Shown: positions 10,901 to 23,334 of the stretch, piece after piece
Layout: every line of letters starts with the position of its first letter
How positions within the stretch are numbered: position 1 is the stretch's first letter
Assembly (NCBI GenBank): GCA_035079385.1
Contig: JAVHKY010000016.1
Location: 5,813,501-5,877,500 of the forward strand
Source of the DNA: Aspidiotus rigidus
Taxonomy: Eukaryota; Arthropoda; Insecta; Hemiptera; Diaspididae
Length of the DNA stretch: 64,000 bases
Direction of reading: 5' to 3'
The notes under the pieces: model-generated
The model's input: only the letters and a program-made list of their open reading frames with translations
Told to the model about the DNA's origin: nothing
The model's database searches: none
Program-made: the position numbers and the translations under genes

Positions 10901-13900
10901 TATATGGTCGAAGTTGTAGGTCAAAGAAATCCTGAGGGACGGGAGAAAGGAAAAATGTTTAACCAGTCCCCTGATGAAATACTTGAAGTTTTGACCCCTA
11001 TCAAAAGGGAACGACATCATAAGACAGGATACTTCGGAAAATTTTGAGCCGTTATCCTCATATAATTAGAGCTAGGCTCGCCATCCGAAAAATAGAGAGC
11101 GCCTACGAAGAATTTCGAATCCCAAGGCCGATAGAAGAGTAGAATTTGATGTATTTTGCAGCTTTGAGGAAGTATTACTTTCAAGTTCAGCAGAGGTGAA
11201 TTTCTCTTCATTCCCCAGTCTGTAAACTTCGCATACCCTACGAACAAAGGTTGAATTTTAGGGCCGGTATCGACGTGACAAGTTATAAGTTAAAATTACT
11301 GACCAAGTTCAGGGATAGGAGGATGTCATACAGGATGGAAATCTCGAGGACATTTCAAGTTCTTACCCCGCATTCCATATGGGCTGCAAATTTGTGAGAT
11401 ATTGACCCCGTGTTTGTACAAAAAATTGTGCAGAGTTATAAAGACATCGAAGCCAAGGATGTACATCCTGCCTCAGAGTGAATGAAGTGCGACGAAGATA
11501 GAAAGATACGAAGTTTCGTCGGACAAAATTCACGATATTAAAAGAGCACGTGGATCGAAGTATCGAAGGAGAAATGAGGTTGGGTGGTTACTAAAAAAAC
11601 AGGTCATGAGAGTGCGGTTGAAGGAATATCAATACGTACAGATAAAAATATTAACCACGTGCGATGAGTTTCCGCCTCTGACTAGTTTCAATTCTGCACA
11701 AGTTACATCGAATCGCTATTCAAGGTTACGATTGAATTCGGTACGTTTGCCCCATTTTCAGAAATGAAACTAGGTCCATGTGCGTACAAATTATAGGAAA
11801 ATATTACAAGGTTGTCACAATCTGCATACAAAATTAGCTTTACGCAAAGTGGTGCTTTGGGACTTGAAAATTTTGGTAGGATGGTCAAGGTTTCACGCCT
11901 TCAGCTGATAGAAAATTTACCAGATGTAATACACACAATTACAAAGATAGATCGATAGAGGAAAGATTTTATTTATTTTTATCAATAAGCCATTAGTCCA
12001 GTCACATTAGAAAATGTAATGTAAATAAATAGGAGACACCTAAAATTCAGGATACATAATATCATTCATCAACTTACGCAACCAACTAAAAGTTGAACAC
12101 GATGTGATATGCGCATTGTCCCAGAGGGGTAAAAAGTGTGGTTCTGATTGTTTTTTTGTGACTTTGACTTTTATGGTGAATATCGGTTTTTTGAAAAAAG
12201 TCGAGGGATAAAAATTATACAGCGTCAAAAAATACATAGGTATTAAAAAAAGTTACGAATAAATTTTTTAAGTAGAAAAAAATAGAGCAGAATATCGGAT
12301 GTAGTCGAAGGTAAAAAAAGAAACACGCAATATAGGTATTGATATTTACTTGGCCTTTTTTTTTGGTAATAAATAATGGTATTTTTCAAGAATTTTCCGC
12401 CTCTTAAAACGATGAAAAATTTGACGCCCTGAGCAGTACCCCATGTTGTCCTTACTTAAATCCTACGCTGGATATAGGTTCCAAAGTAGTACAAGTCTAA
12501 ATGTTTTCAAGTCCCTATGAGTCGACAGTCAAGGATTCCTCGCAAGTTTTGTAAGTCTATGAACGGAGGGAGGGGAGGGTGATTAGATCCGAGTTGCAGC
12601 AGTAGTAGGAGCCGATTGAGGGGCACATTTTGTTGTTGTGCTCTTTATTTGTAAGGCCTCCTTAGAAGATTGATCCTTTCTGTACGGAGATCGTGAGTCA
12701 AAGAGAGAATTGAGAAATGGAGAGTACAGTTTTGGCGGCAAACTTGTGATTAACGCCTGACAGTAGAACATTATTATATAAAACCAAAGTTCACTGCCGT
12801 TTACAATCCCCAAAATAATACGACCGAGGAAGGAATGAGGGGTTTAGGTGGGAAAATTCGAATTTACCTTGATGCCAATGACCATTCAAACAGTGACCAT
12901 TCAAGTTTCCTATTCTCATTGCCAAATTGAGGCACGCCGAGTCAACGTCATTTTTGCTTGAAATTGATAGGGAACCGGATCCCAACACTCTCTACTGGCT
13001 GAAATTCCCGACATTTTTTTAGAAGCTGAAGTCTTGAGATTTTTTCAAACCGTAGATCTGAGCTCAAAACTTTCGTCTCCCATGTCATAAAGAAATCTTA
13101 ACCTCAAATATATTCAAATTTCACTTCCTTTATAAGGTCGAATTCTTTAATCCTCATTGGAGTACCGACCTTGAGACTTTGTAAAAAAAAAAAAATATTG
13201 AATGTGAGTTAAATCATGATTCAATAAAATCAGTTGACAGAAAATTCAGAAAAATCCTCCAGAAGACTCTAATCCTGAGAAAATATCAATTCCAACATCT
13301 TGTTTTCAAATATTGGACAATGCAAGAGGAATGAGATTCAGATAAGTTTCCCATGAAATACGAAGTGAGAGATTGAACACATCTAATGCGCCAGAGGTTC
13401 AGAGATTCTGACACAGGTTGCAACCTCGAAATAGGGAAAGGAAGCCAAATTCAATGACACAGTGTTACTGGAGAAGTGAGATTAATTCAAAATTCCGACC
13501 TTCGTAAATATTAGGTAAAAGGGTGAGAATTGTGCTCAAAGTTTGAGAATTGAGCTTCGTCAAAATTCTGAATGAATCCTTCAAAGACAAACAAAAGTGA
13601 ATACAGAGTTTCAAACAGAGAATTGAAAAAATGCTAGGACTCCAGACCGTCGACTGTGAGGAAGGAAGTAGCAGAAACCAGATTTTTCAATCTGAAACAA
13701 TGCAATTCGAAGTATGGGATGCAAAAAATTTCTACTCGTATATTAGAATCTCAGTATCCTCCCGGGAGAGATTGTCCAGATATTGCCACATCTTTCTGAC
13801 GATATTTCTGATAAATATTGGTATTGATTTTTGATTTTCTACAATCCCCAAGGATGATACGAGCGGGTATGCATCGAATCTCACACTCGTGGTATGAAGA

Positions 13901-14149
13901 TACGAAATAGAGCTGTGTGGAGTGTTCCATTGGTGGGATTGTCTTCCTATTTCATCAGAATAGCTTTAGGCAGATGAACGCGTCATTATACAATGCAACC
14001 GAAGCACACATTCTGATAAGAAAATTCGGATGTCTTTCTCAAACGACAGCAATGTGCGCATATGGCATGTGGATCGATCCATTAGATTTCAATAGGGATC
14101 CTGTTCTATGTTTGTTTTTTTTGAAAAATATGCCATGCGTTGTCCGACT
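10901..14149. other. Gene-free stretch
   Basis: Only short open frames with no recognisable content. Between 13000 and 13620 there are vague repeats of a CTTGAGA / TTTCAAA type, possibly very old minisatellite units. Confidence 0.45.
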
Positions 14150-14410
14150 AAAAACTTGTAAATATTTCGACTCACGAGCTACATATAATAGAAGGGGGGC
14201 TGGAAAAATGTTGACCTCCGAGCTATGATAGGAGGGAACTTGGACTCTCGAGCTATATGTGATAGGAGGGGGGGACTTGGAAAGATTTCCAATCTCGAGC
14301 CATATATGATAGGAGGAGCTTTTGAAAAACTCACTGGTTCTTTAACGAAGTTGAACGAGGGGTGGCAGGAAACCTATTTTATGGAACACGTGGGATCTGA
14401 ATAATGTATG
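14150..14410. repeat. Dispersed minisatellite copy, inverted module orientation
   Basis: Three to four core units (GAGCTATATGTGATAGGAGG, then GGACTTGGAAAGATTTC) are followed by ACTCACTGGTTCTTTAACG and GGAAACCTATTTTATGG, the reverse complement of the right module seen in the collagen intron. Confidence 0.7.
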
Positions 14411-14516
14411 ACATCATCAGATTGTGTTGTCATAAGCCTGACCTATACCGTGGTCAAATATATGATGACTTAGAAAAATTCCGATCTCCAAGCTATGATA
14501 AGAGGGGGACTTTAAA

Positions 14517-15110
14517 AAAACGACGGTTTCCTTAACAATGTTAAACGAAGGACGCGGGGAACCTGTTCTGTGGGTTGAAAAATAATACATGATATGATCC
14601 GCATTAGGACAGCCCCTTCAAGTGACTAGACATGTAACGATTCGTACACCAATTGGGTCAACCCCTTCAATGAACCAGATATGAAATGCTTCAAGCACCG
14701 TCCCCCTACTATCATATGGAAATTTTTCTCAATTGTTTTTCGCCGGATAGCGCAAGAAAAAAACTATGAAGCAGGTTCCCTGTTAGAATTTTTGACCTTC
14801 GAGCTATATATGATAGAAAGGGGGCCTCTAAATGACTTCGAGTTTGCCGGCCGGCTGGACGGCGGACATTTTGTCCGAAAAACCCCTGGTAAAACAGGTT
14901 TCCTGTTCAAATTTCGACTCGCGACCCGTAATACATAATATGTGTATGTGATAGAAGGGGGACTGATGGTGTTTGAAGCATTGCATATCTGGACCATTGA
15001 AGGGGTTATCCTAATGCGGGTCATTTCATGTATCATTTTTCAACCCATACAGCAAGTTCCCTGCGTTCCTCGTTTAACATCCTCAAGGAAGCCGTCAATT
15101 TTTGAACTCC
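14517..15110. repeat. Imperfect palindrome containing minisatellite modules
   Basis: The left arm (14517-14720: TTAAACGAAGGACGCGGGGA, GGGTTGAAAAATAATACATG, GCATTAGGACAGCCCCTTCAA) matches the inverted right arm (14950-15110). The left arm has an extra ~46 bp, apparently a partial duplication ending in a second CCCCTTCAA. Between the arms are core units and a left-module piece (TGTCCGAAAAACCCCTGG). Confidence 0.65.
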
Positions 15111-15739
15111 AATTGTGATCATGGAGACTCAAATTTTTTAGAATCCCTATTGAGAAAAAATATGCACTTTAAAGTACAATAATAAAGGAATATCATGGGT
15201 CTGACAGCGAATGAACTGAAGTAGTCGCGTATATAAGGGCGAGGGAGAATATGAGGGATATATCCTCCATAGCTCTTGTTTTACCATCCCTCGCCCGATT
15301 TTATCGATTTTTTTACCAATCAATTTTTTTTTTTTTTTTTTTTCAGTGATACCTCTGTCAGGGAAAAAATATTCCCACTCCCTTCCTCAATGGCAAAATC
15401 GTATCGACGCCACTAAACTAAAAAGGAAGAATAAATGTTCAGCTAGGGGTCCGAATTAACATATTAAAATTTTCTGGCATAGCCAAATAAATGAAGATCA
15501 TGTTCCATGTCTTTTATATTTTATCAGTCATCTTGAAATATTTCAGTCTAGGCTTCTACTAGGTCAAGTGTTCGTGAGATATTATTCGTTTACCCCTTTA
15601 CCTATCTTGGCGTCGTATAAGTCTTGTATGAGAAATATTTTGAGGTAATTGTGGGTGTTCTATACTTTGAGGTATCAACTTTCGTGCCCCTGTCTCGCTG
15701 TTGTATTGGAATGGTATGAGACAATTCAAGTCTAGGGGA

Positions 15740-16205
15740 CTTGGAAAAATTTCGATTATCCAGCCATATATGATAGGAAGAGGGACTTAGAAAATTTTCT
15801 AATTATTAATTATATTAATTATTTAATTATTTATTTATTTATTTATTTAATTATTTATTTAATTATTTAATATTATTTATTTATTTATTTATTATTAATT
15901 ATTATTATTACGCGGGGTGTACTCGCGAATTTCTGAATCACCCACGGGATAGAGATTTTCTAATTATTAATTATATTAATTATTTATTTATTTAATTATT
16001 TAGTTATTTAATTATTTAATTATTTAATTACTTAATTACTTAATTATTTAATAATTAATTAATTAATTAATTAATTAATTAATTAATATAATTATTTATT
16101 ATCATTACGCGGGGTGTACTCGCGAATTTCTGAATCACCCACGGGGTAGAGATTTCTCTTGAGGGGGGGAGGGGGGGGGGTGTACTCGCGAGTTTCAAAA
16201 TCGGG
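15740..16205. repeat. AT-rich simple repeats with a CGCGGGGTGTACTCGCGAA motif
   Basis: Two blocks of (TTTA)/(TTAA) repeats (about 15797-15910 and 15957-16105) each end in the same GC-rich ~45-bp sequence, CGCGGGGTGTACTCGCGAA followed by TTTCTGAATCACCCACGGG, at about 15911 and 16108. A third, partial copy (GGTGTACTCGCGAGTTTC) follows at about 16180. Confidence 0.8.
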
Positions 16206-17944
16206 GTCCGGCGAAAGAAAAGACATGGAACATGTCAAAAACAGGAGCGTTCAAGTATTTTCAGAGGTACTCAGAAAAGTTGAATGCAACTCGAGTGACT
16301 TTTCGAAAATTGAATCGCATGGTTTGTATTGAAAGAAATTTATCTCTTCATCAAGAGAGTCGAAAACTAGGATTCGAGACCGCATATCCAAAAACTTTGC
16401 CTTCCTCTCATCGTATTAAAAATTAATGCTGACTTCCGCCAACAGATACTCGCGATCTACAGTAGCCTATTTCCGCGAATGAGGATTTCATTCACAATTA
16501 TGTAAACCGACCTACGCAAAATCATCAATTTTTAATTCACAAATCTTCATTGACAAGTAAGGGCAGAGAGAAACCATCATTTATTTTATCGACACAACCG
16601 GACGATAATTTGATGCGAGAGTTTTTATCAGCGAGATTTCTGTTCAAGGATTCCCTCGCTCGCACCAAAACTTATCTCCAACGCTTATGACTACACTTTC
16701 CTCGTTCACATGATGTACAACGAATTTTACCTACTTTCAATATTTTTAGATATTGTATTCGAAGAGATACAGAAAAAAGTTTACAACAAAGTAATTTGAC
16801 CTAGAGCGTTTCCGAGATATTTTTAGATCCAATATACGTCAGATTGAAATTTCCGATAGTATGGTTGAAAAATAATAAAACGTCCCTAGCTCGTTCTCAT
16901 TCTACAAGGTTAGAAGGATACGACTGTACGCATGCACGACTGGGACCAGATGGGTAAAAGAGTAGCGCTCGACAATCAATTATGCCATAAAAAGATGAAC
17001 TGCCGTAAAAAAGAAAGCTAGCATATAAGATTGAGTTTATTCTCGCTATTAGGCTAAAATAAAAATAAACTTATTGTACATATTTAAAGTCTCTTACAAA
17101 GTATGTTTAATTTTCTAACAGCCTTCGTTGTGAAAATATCTTTGTATTACTTCGCACGAATCTGAAATTATAAAGAACTCTTTGCGACAGCTGTGTAGCC
17201 TCATTGGGACCATCAAAATCAAAGCATGCACGAGTACTTCTCACTGCATCAATCCTCGACTGAAAAAGAAAGGCGGTGACAAGTTGCTCACGATTTTAAT
17301 TACTTTTTGCAGACTTGAAAACCTCACCGACTGCGAAACCTCACCAAATTTACGTATCTCCTCACTATTCATCTGCATTTTCAAAATCAAACTTCACAAT
17401 TCTCGCTCTCCTTTACATCGTAATTTCTTTTGGATTCCGCACACCAAGTTACTTAAAGACGAATATGGACTGAAATACCAGCACTAACACTAGCGAACGT
17501 CATTTTGCTTCAGGTCTTGGATGTAAGGGTGAACTGCCTTTGCAACTACATAATGCGCAGCTAAAAATTCGACCATCTTCTCTAAAATGACTCATTTTCG
17601 ATACTGACTTCGAACAAACTTTGAACAATCACAAAAAACTATCCTCAACTAGAACTACCATCAGTAAAACTCGAATTCTCTTTTCAGAAAATTGTTCTCC
17701 CGCTCAATTTTTTTTCATCTCTTCCTAATCTTCGAGTTTTTCTCCTCTAGTCGTTACAGACGATCTAATCGACATTTTTTCCAGGGACTTCTCAAAAATT
17801 TTCTCATCTTTTATTCTTTCTTTATTAAGTTTTTATTCCACAGTCTGTACGCCGTAGAGCAATTCAAAAACGGATTTAAAATTCAAATCTCAACTTTCAT
17901 TATTTTATGTATGTAGGTACCTACGTTTTTTTTTATTTTTTAAA
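16206..17944. other. Gene-free stretch before LINE remnant
   Basis: AT-rich, with short frames (16232-16426, 17182-17487) that show no motif or supporting splice context. Confidence 0.45.
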
Positions 17945-19062
17945 TTATTATTAGTATTAATTTACGAGCTCCTAGCAACCTGCCTTCAGGGCTATGAGCT
18001 CGGCGAAATTGCGTGGATATATGGGTGAGAGGAAGTTTGCTAGTTGTAAAAAGTTGAATATGTTGGGGATGGAGGGGAAGTCATCTGACAGTGCTTCTTT
18101 GTATGATTGTGAGGGATGGATAAGGAATTACGGAGTTGGGTTCAAGTTGGGGCAGCAGAAAGTCCGAGGGGTTCAGATTCGCAATAAGGGCATGAGAGGG
18201 GCATAAGATGAGAGATGAGATGGGTATGTGTGAGTCTTGTGAGGCCAATTCCGAGACGGGTGATGACTGTTTCTTCTCTGCGTATTTCCCCTAGGATGGG
18301 AATATTTTTAATTTGGGCTAGTTTGTTTGAGTGTCATTTGAGATTAGACCAATGAGTGAACCATGCTTGAGTGATGAATTTGTTGATATGATAGGAGGGA
18401 TCTGAGCGTGAGGGGAGGAAAGAGCGGTTGACTGATGGGTTATGGGTTGTTAGTTTGGCTGCTTTGTCGGCATTTTCGTTTCTTGGGATACCCTTGTGAC
18501 CAAGTACCCAGATGAAGAATAATGGGATGGAAATGGTGTGAAAGGTGGAAATGAGAGTGTGTATACGATTTGTGAGTGGGTAGCCGGAGGTGTGGTTCGA
18601 TATGGCGACAAGTGATGATAGGGACGCGAAAGGACAGTTGTGAGGAAGTTGGTTATTAGTTTGAGGCGTCGATAAAGAAGGGGGAGGCCAGTGTCTGCAC
18701 GGAGGCTTTCAGCAGGACTGGTTCGAAATGCTCCAGTAGCTATTCTGAGTGCCGAATTTTGGACAGTGTCGAGTAGTTTTAAATGAGATGGAGGGGGGAG
18801 AAAGAGTGTAAATGGGTGATCCGTAATCGATGACAAGCTCTGGTACAGGTGGACGAGGATTTTTCGGATAAAACCTTCTTTAGGGTTGAAAACGAATTTT
18901 AGAACATTGAGGGCTCGAATGAATTTTGCTTTACTTAGTTTGATATTGGGGATCCAAGAGTGACGGTTGTGGAAATTGAGGCTGTGTTTTAATCTATAAT
19001 CGCGATGCACTTGACGAAGGGGATGAAAGTAAAAACCACACTGACTAGATTTTCCAGTCAAA
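17945..19062 (-). mobile_element. I-like LINE remnant: RT C-terminus and RNase H, 5'-truncated
   Basis: On the minus strand an open frame of about 200 aa (19061-18450) reads HSWIPNIKLSKAKFIRALNV, LVHLYQSL, then VQNSALRIATGAFRTSPAES, the typical end of an I/R1-type RT. Just beyond, in another frame, FFIWVLGHKGIPRNENADKA is the RNase H C-terminal motif, followed by VNRSFLPSRS and VITRLGIGLTRLTHTHLI. The catalytic 5' half of RNase H is missing or deleted. The 3' end fades into a TAATAATTT-type tail near 17945. An RNase H after the RT places it in the I superfamily by known domain order. Confidence 0.82.
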
Positions 19063-19279
19063 ATAACTGGAAAAAATGATCAAATTGACAAAAAAAGAGG
19101 GGACTATCTTAATTGAATACTTTTTTTCTAGTCACCAAGACTATTCTCTTCTCTCAATGCATTCCATATGCATTGCATATCTTCGACGACATTTAACTGT
19201 AATTCTGTTCTAATAATAATAATTTCATCTGTACTTAAGTTACGCATTCTTTTGAACATTTTACGACTCATAAACTGAC

Positions 19280-20569
19280 AGACGGTAAGAAGATGAATAA
19301 TGTGATCTTTATTTATACTATCGTCTACATAACGATTTTTCTGATGATTTCGATTTCAATACTACGATTCAGGCTGAAAAAGAAGTTTGACCAGAAAACG
19401 ATGAAAAAACCTGCGTCTCAAAGCTTTTTTTCCAACACAGGTACTCCAAAGACTTCTAATTATTTTCTTCATAAGACAACGGATAGCGTAAGATATTCAG
19501 CTTTAGTTGAATAAAAATCAAAAGAGAATCAATTACTCGCGTTAGTAAAGTGGACACGTTTACCGATGTATTAAATTAAGGAAGGGGTGGATTTCAAGAC
19601 AACAATCGACGAAAAGCGCGCAAGTATGAGGTTTCAGGCTCAAAACCCACTGGAAAAGGGCAAAAATTTGTACGTTTTTCATGGTTTCATAAAACTCCGC
19701 TCGCTTAATTAAGAGACAGCTAGGAATATGAGAAAAAAACCTAAGAAGATTTGTAATCCTACGGAGGAAAGAAGAAAGAACGGAAGTGTTGATATTTTCC
19801 GGGTAACTAATAGTCTCTCCTTCCCCACCTCCCAAAAAAGAAAACAAATAAAAAGGAAAGAATAAGAAAGAAAATGAAAAAGTAAATTGCAGAAAAAGGA
19901 AAAATTTCTCTCCTTTTTTTTGGCTCCAGAAATAGCAAAAAGTCGTGAAATTTTCCTTTCCAAAATCATCCTCTAAATCCAAGTCTGAAATAGTGTTCCG
20001 TCCAACTATAAATTTTGAGGAAAACACAAGGAATTAGAAGTCAAGTCATTTCCAGAAGCTGTCAGAGTTATTGAACCGTGGAAAGTCTAAATTTAAATGG
20101 AGAGAGACCCGAATATCGTCGTAAATTTCACTCGATATTGTTTTGAATAACATATCGCTTGTAATATTGATATAAACGAGCTGGGTCCAGTTAATTTTTC
20201 TAGATAAATTCTATATTACTGTCTTCTTTTCTCTCTCCAAAAAAAAAACTGTGTTTTTATACGTCCATAAGCTTGACTTCGAGACTTCGGGAAATTTTGA
20301 TCTCCGACCTACATCCAATTGTGGTTCCGATATGAGCTGGGACGCTATCTGATGACCTTGCCTAAAGCACCATAATGTCACGCCTTCGATTCCACATGGC
20401 CGTAATCTTCACTACCTTGGAACTCGACCTATGGTGGGGGAGGAGGAAACATTAAATTTACAGAGAGCTACGACCTCGTTTCGACATTACCCGCTCAATT
20501 TGTATATCTGTACAGGACGAGAATGTATACCACTGCTCTTCTAGTGAACTTAACGACCTTGAATTACTT

Positions 20570-20570
<1 letters not shown>
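19280..20570. other. Gene-free stretch
   Basis: A 155-residue open frame (20027-19560, minus) is low-complexity, rich in Phe and Leu from A-rich DNA, and is not supported as a gene. Nothing else was identified. Confidence 0.45.

Positions 20571-20634
<64 letters not shown>
20571..20634 (+). repeat. (AG)32 microsatellite
   Basis: An uninterrupted AG dinucleotide run of 64 nt. Confidence 0.98.
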
Positions 20635-20636
<2 letters not shown>

Positions 20637-21657
20637 GCAAAAATTCTGAATTCTGTTGCCTAAAAATCCCTACCTCATGAAAGCACCATTTCCTCTCATA
20701 AGCCTAATGACCTAAAAGTTTTAAAAACCCTCCAACGTCTGATGGATTTGCGTCCCTATTGGGAGAGAAGGCGATCGAGGCCACGCCAAATGATTCTGAC
20801 CGACTTCATTGGATGTTTTTCAGGATGTCTACCAAGTCGAAAAAAATAAAATCTGTATTTTTCCGCGACTACAAATTTTATTCCATTATCTAGAAAAATA
20901 GGGTGCCTAATAAATTTCCAATATTTTTCTGAATTTTTTCGTGTAAAAATCTGTGACTATTCGGGACTTCTGTGACCTACTTTTAAAAGTCGTAACTTTC
21001 CGGGTTTTCCATGACTGATAGACACGCTGTTTTTACAACCTCTTCTTCCACTTCTGGAATTGCCTTCCTCCAGGAATGAAAGAGGCTGGAGTGTAACCCG
21101 ACCTAACGATCTCAGAAACTTGAAAAATTTTGAAGTTTACCAAAAGTTCCAGGAGCTTGTGATCAGAGATTGAAGTCTGCTTAGACTTCAGGTTGAAAGT
21201 GAAACCAAAAAATTTAGGGCTACAATGAAGTTCGATTTTGAAGAAATATTTAAGGGTCGAATTTCGGAAGGACGAGAATTTTGCTTTTGTGAGGGTTTGA
21301 CATTTCTACAGACAGTAAAGAAGTACCACGAGAAATGATAATCAATATGTTATTGAATGCTCTTCAGCTCCATATTCCCCCTTGGGGGTCTATGTTGAAG
21401 CAGCTGGTGAAAGGAGAGATGATCGTTGATTTTGTGATAGAGATAGCTTTTCAATACCTGGAAATAGAGTCCAGAAGGGTGGAATGAATTGGGGACTTTA
21501 CCAAAAAATAAGAAAGGAAAAGCCCAGTAGAGTTTGAAAAGAAATAGCTTAGCCAATTCGACGCCTTAATCAAGAGCAGATGAAGAGAAAATCTTGTTAA
21601 ATCCCTTGTTGGCCTATTTTATAATCAAGCTGGAGATATCTGGGGAAGGGGCAACCC
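20635..21657. other. Gene-free stretch up to the palindromic MITE
   Basis: No coding or structural signal was recognised. Confidence 0.45.
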
Positions 21658-22173
21658 GGCCGGAATATTAGAAACTTGACAACGTTGGACGGGGCTGAAA
21701 TTTGTAGAGTATCTTATGGGAGAACATTGAAAAACTTGATTCTACACAAATATGATGAAGTTTTTGAAAAAAATGTAAAGAACGTCATTTAAAGAACCAG
21801 CGTTTTTCGATATTTTGAGCATGGTCTCGTTAAAATCGATCAACTAAGAAGCGAGTTATTAACGTTTTAAAATAAAAAGTCCCATAGAGGGCGAAGCGCG
21901 GTACATTTTCGCCCTCTGTTTGACTTTTCATTTTAAAACGTTAATAACTCGCTTTGTAGTTGATCGATCTCAACGAGACCGAGTTCAAAAAATCGAGAAT
22001 CGTTTACTCTTCCCATAATTATATTTATGAACTTTTTCACGGCGGAATCAAATACTGTTCGCAAATCAATAATTAACGTGTTTGTCAAAGGTTTTTCCAT
22101 AAGAGCCTACACATATAAAACTCGGCTCCGTATTTTTCATCATCACGAAGTTTCCAGCTTTAATATTCCGGCC
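21658..22173. mobile_element. 516-bp palindromic MITE-like element
   Basis: The outer ends GGCCGGAATATTA (21658-21670) and TAATATTCCGGCC (22161-22173) are perfect inverted partners. The centre is a tight hairpin: CGAGTTATTAACGTTTTAAA near 21850 pairs with its complement near 21935-21955, around a ~35-bp loop containing GGGCGAAGCGCGG. Arms between are imperfectly complementary. It has no open frame of note. Confidence 0.75.
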
Positions 22174-22490
22174 TGATACTAGAGATGGCCATGTTAAAAT
22201 GCGCAGGTGACCTTCTAGCAAATAACGGCGTTGTCATCCATGAATCAAAAGCTATAGTTCGAAATTTCTGTGATAATATTTCTAATAAAATGTTGGTACA
22301 GAGGATACAGAGTGAGAGGTTCATCAAGATAAGTTTTGCGAGAGAAAAAACAAACATCATGAAAGAGCAGTTTATGACGTTTGCCTCATCTGAGTAAACG
22401 AAGAAATGAGGAAAAGACGCCAATTCGTAGAAAATCGTAAGTAAAGAGATACTAAAACCTTAAATCTGAAAGTTAGTTTCTGATTACCAA

Positions 22491-22841
22491 TATAGTATAG
22501 GCGAAATAGACATAAAATTTAGCTAAAAAAAACAATCTTGGTAGAAAGCAGGAGTTTGTTGGAATGTGTCCTGATTTGTGTCAGAAACAAACGAAAAAAC
22601 ACCCACCCTCAAAGTGGATGGGAAAATTTTCTGTGGCGCGTTTTAGCCCCCCAAATTCCGTTTTATGTCAATATCTCGAAAAATACGCATCGTACGGAAA
22701 AATTTCAAGTTACAACAATTATTCCTCGATGAATTTCTCATAAGATCAACTATTCACCATCCAACTTCAGGCTAAAACCTTAGCCTAAAAATTTTACCGA
22801 ATGAGCGCTATTTTCGAAAATTCGTTGTAAATCACCATATT
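22491..22841 (+). repeat. Left arm of the 22.5-27.1 kb inverted repeat
   Basis: This arm is uninterrupted and pairs with 25521-27056. It contains short open frames on both strands, but the same frames recur in the other arm only as repeat shadows. It ends at CACCATATT, immediately before the in-frame start of the broken gene. Confidence 0.8.
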
Positions 22842-23334
22842 GAATCAAGGAACAACTGATCAATCTTCTCAAACAAAAATTTGAAGATAGAAAACACATT
22901 GTTAAGCAAGCTGAAGATGACGCGGATCTTCTGATAGTGCAGAGTGCCACTGATATTGCGTCTACGGGAAGTCAAGTCGTGCTTGTTGGGGAGGATGTGG
23001 ACTTGTTGGTGCTATCAGTCGCAAACACTCCTCCCTCGTGCGACGACAAGATGATTTTCCTGAACCCGTCTTGGGGGAACACTCCACCAAAGTTGTTTTC
23101 CATAGAAATTCGCGAATAAAAACCTCATCTTGAAAATAATATATTAAACGTGCCTACGATGAGTGGATGTGATACCACATCAGCGACTTATAAGACAAAG
23201 AAAACGTCCTGTATCAACGTCCTACAGAAAGAAGAGCAGTCAAGAGTTGTGGACACATTTAACAATACGAGAAGCTAAAACAGGTGGTGTGGAACTGAGT
23301 TGATAATCTTGTCATATAATTCAAATCGAAATTA

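Noticed and set aside
19128..19271. Minus-strand 47-codon frame (MSRKMFKRMRNLSTDE...) after an acceptor-like TCTGTCAG
   Set aside because: It looks faintly coding, perhaps the end of a regulatory protein, but it is too short and has no partner exon or recognised motif.
19560..20027. Minus-strand frame of 155 codons
   Set aside because: Low-complexity Phe/Leu/Ser protein from A-rich DNA; no homology recognised.
22185..22397. Overlapping frames of 70 and 87 codons on opposite strands between the MITE and the left inverted repeat
   Set aside because: Both strands are open and neither resembles a protein; there is no splice context.
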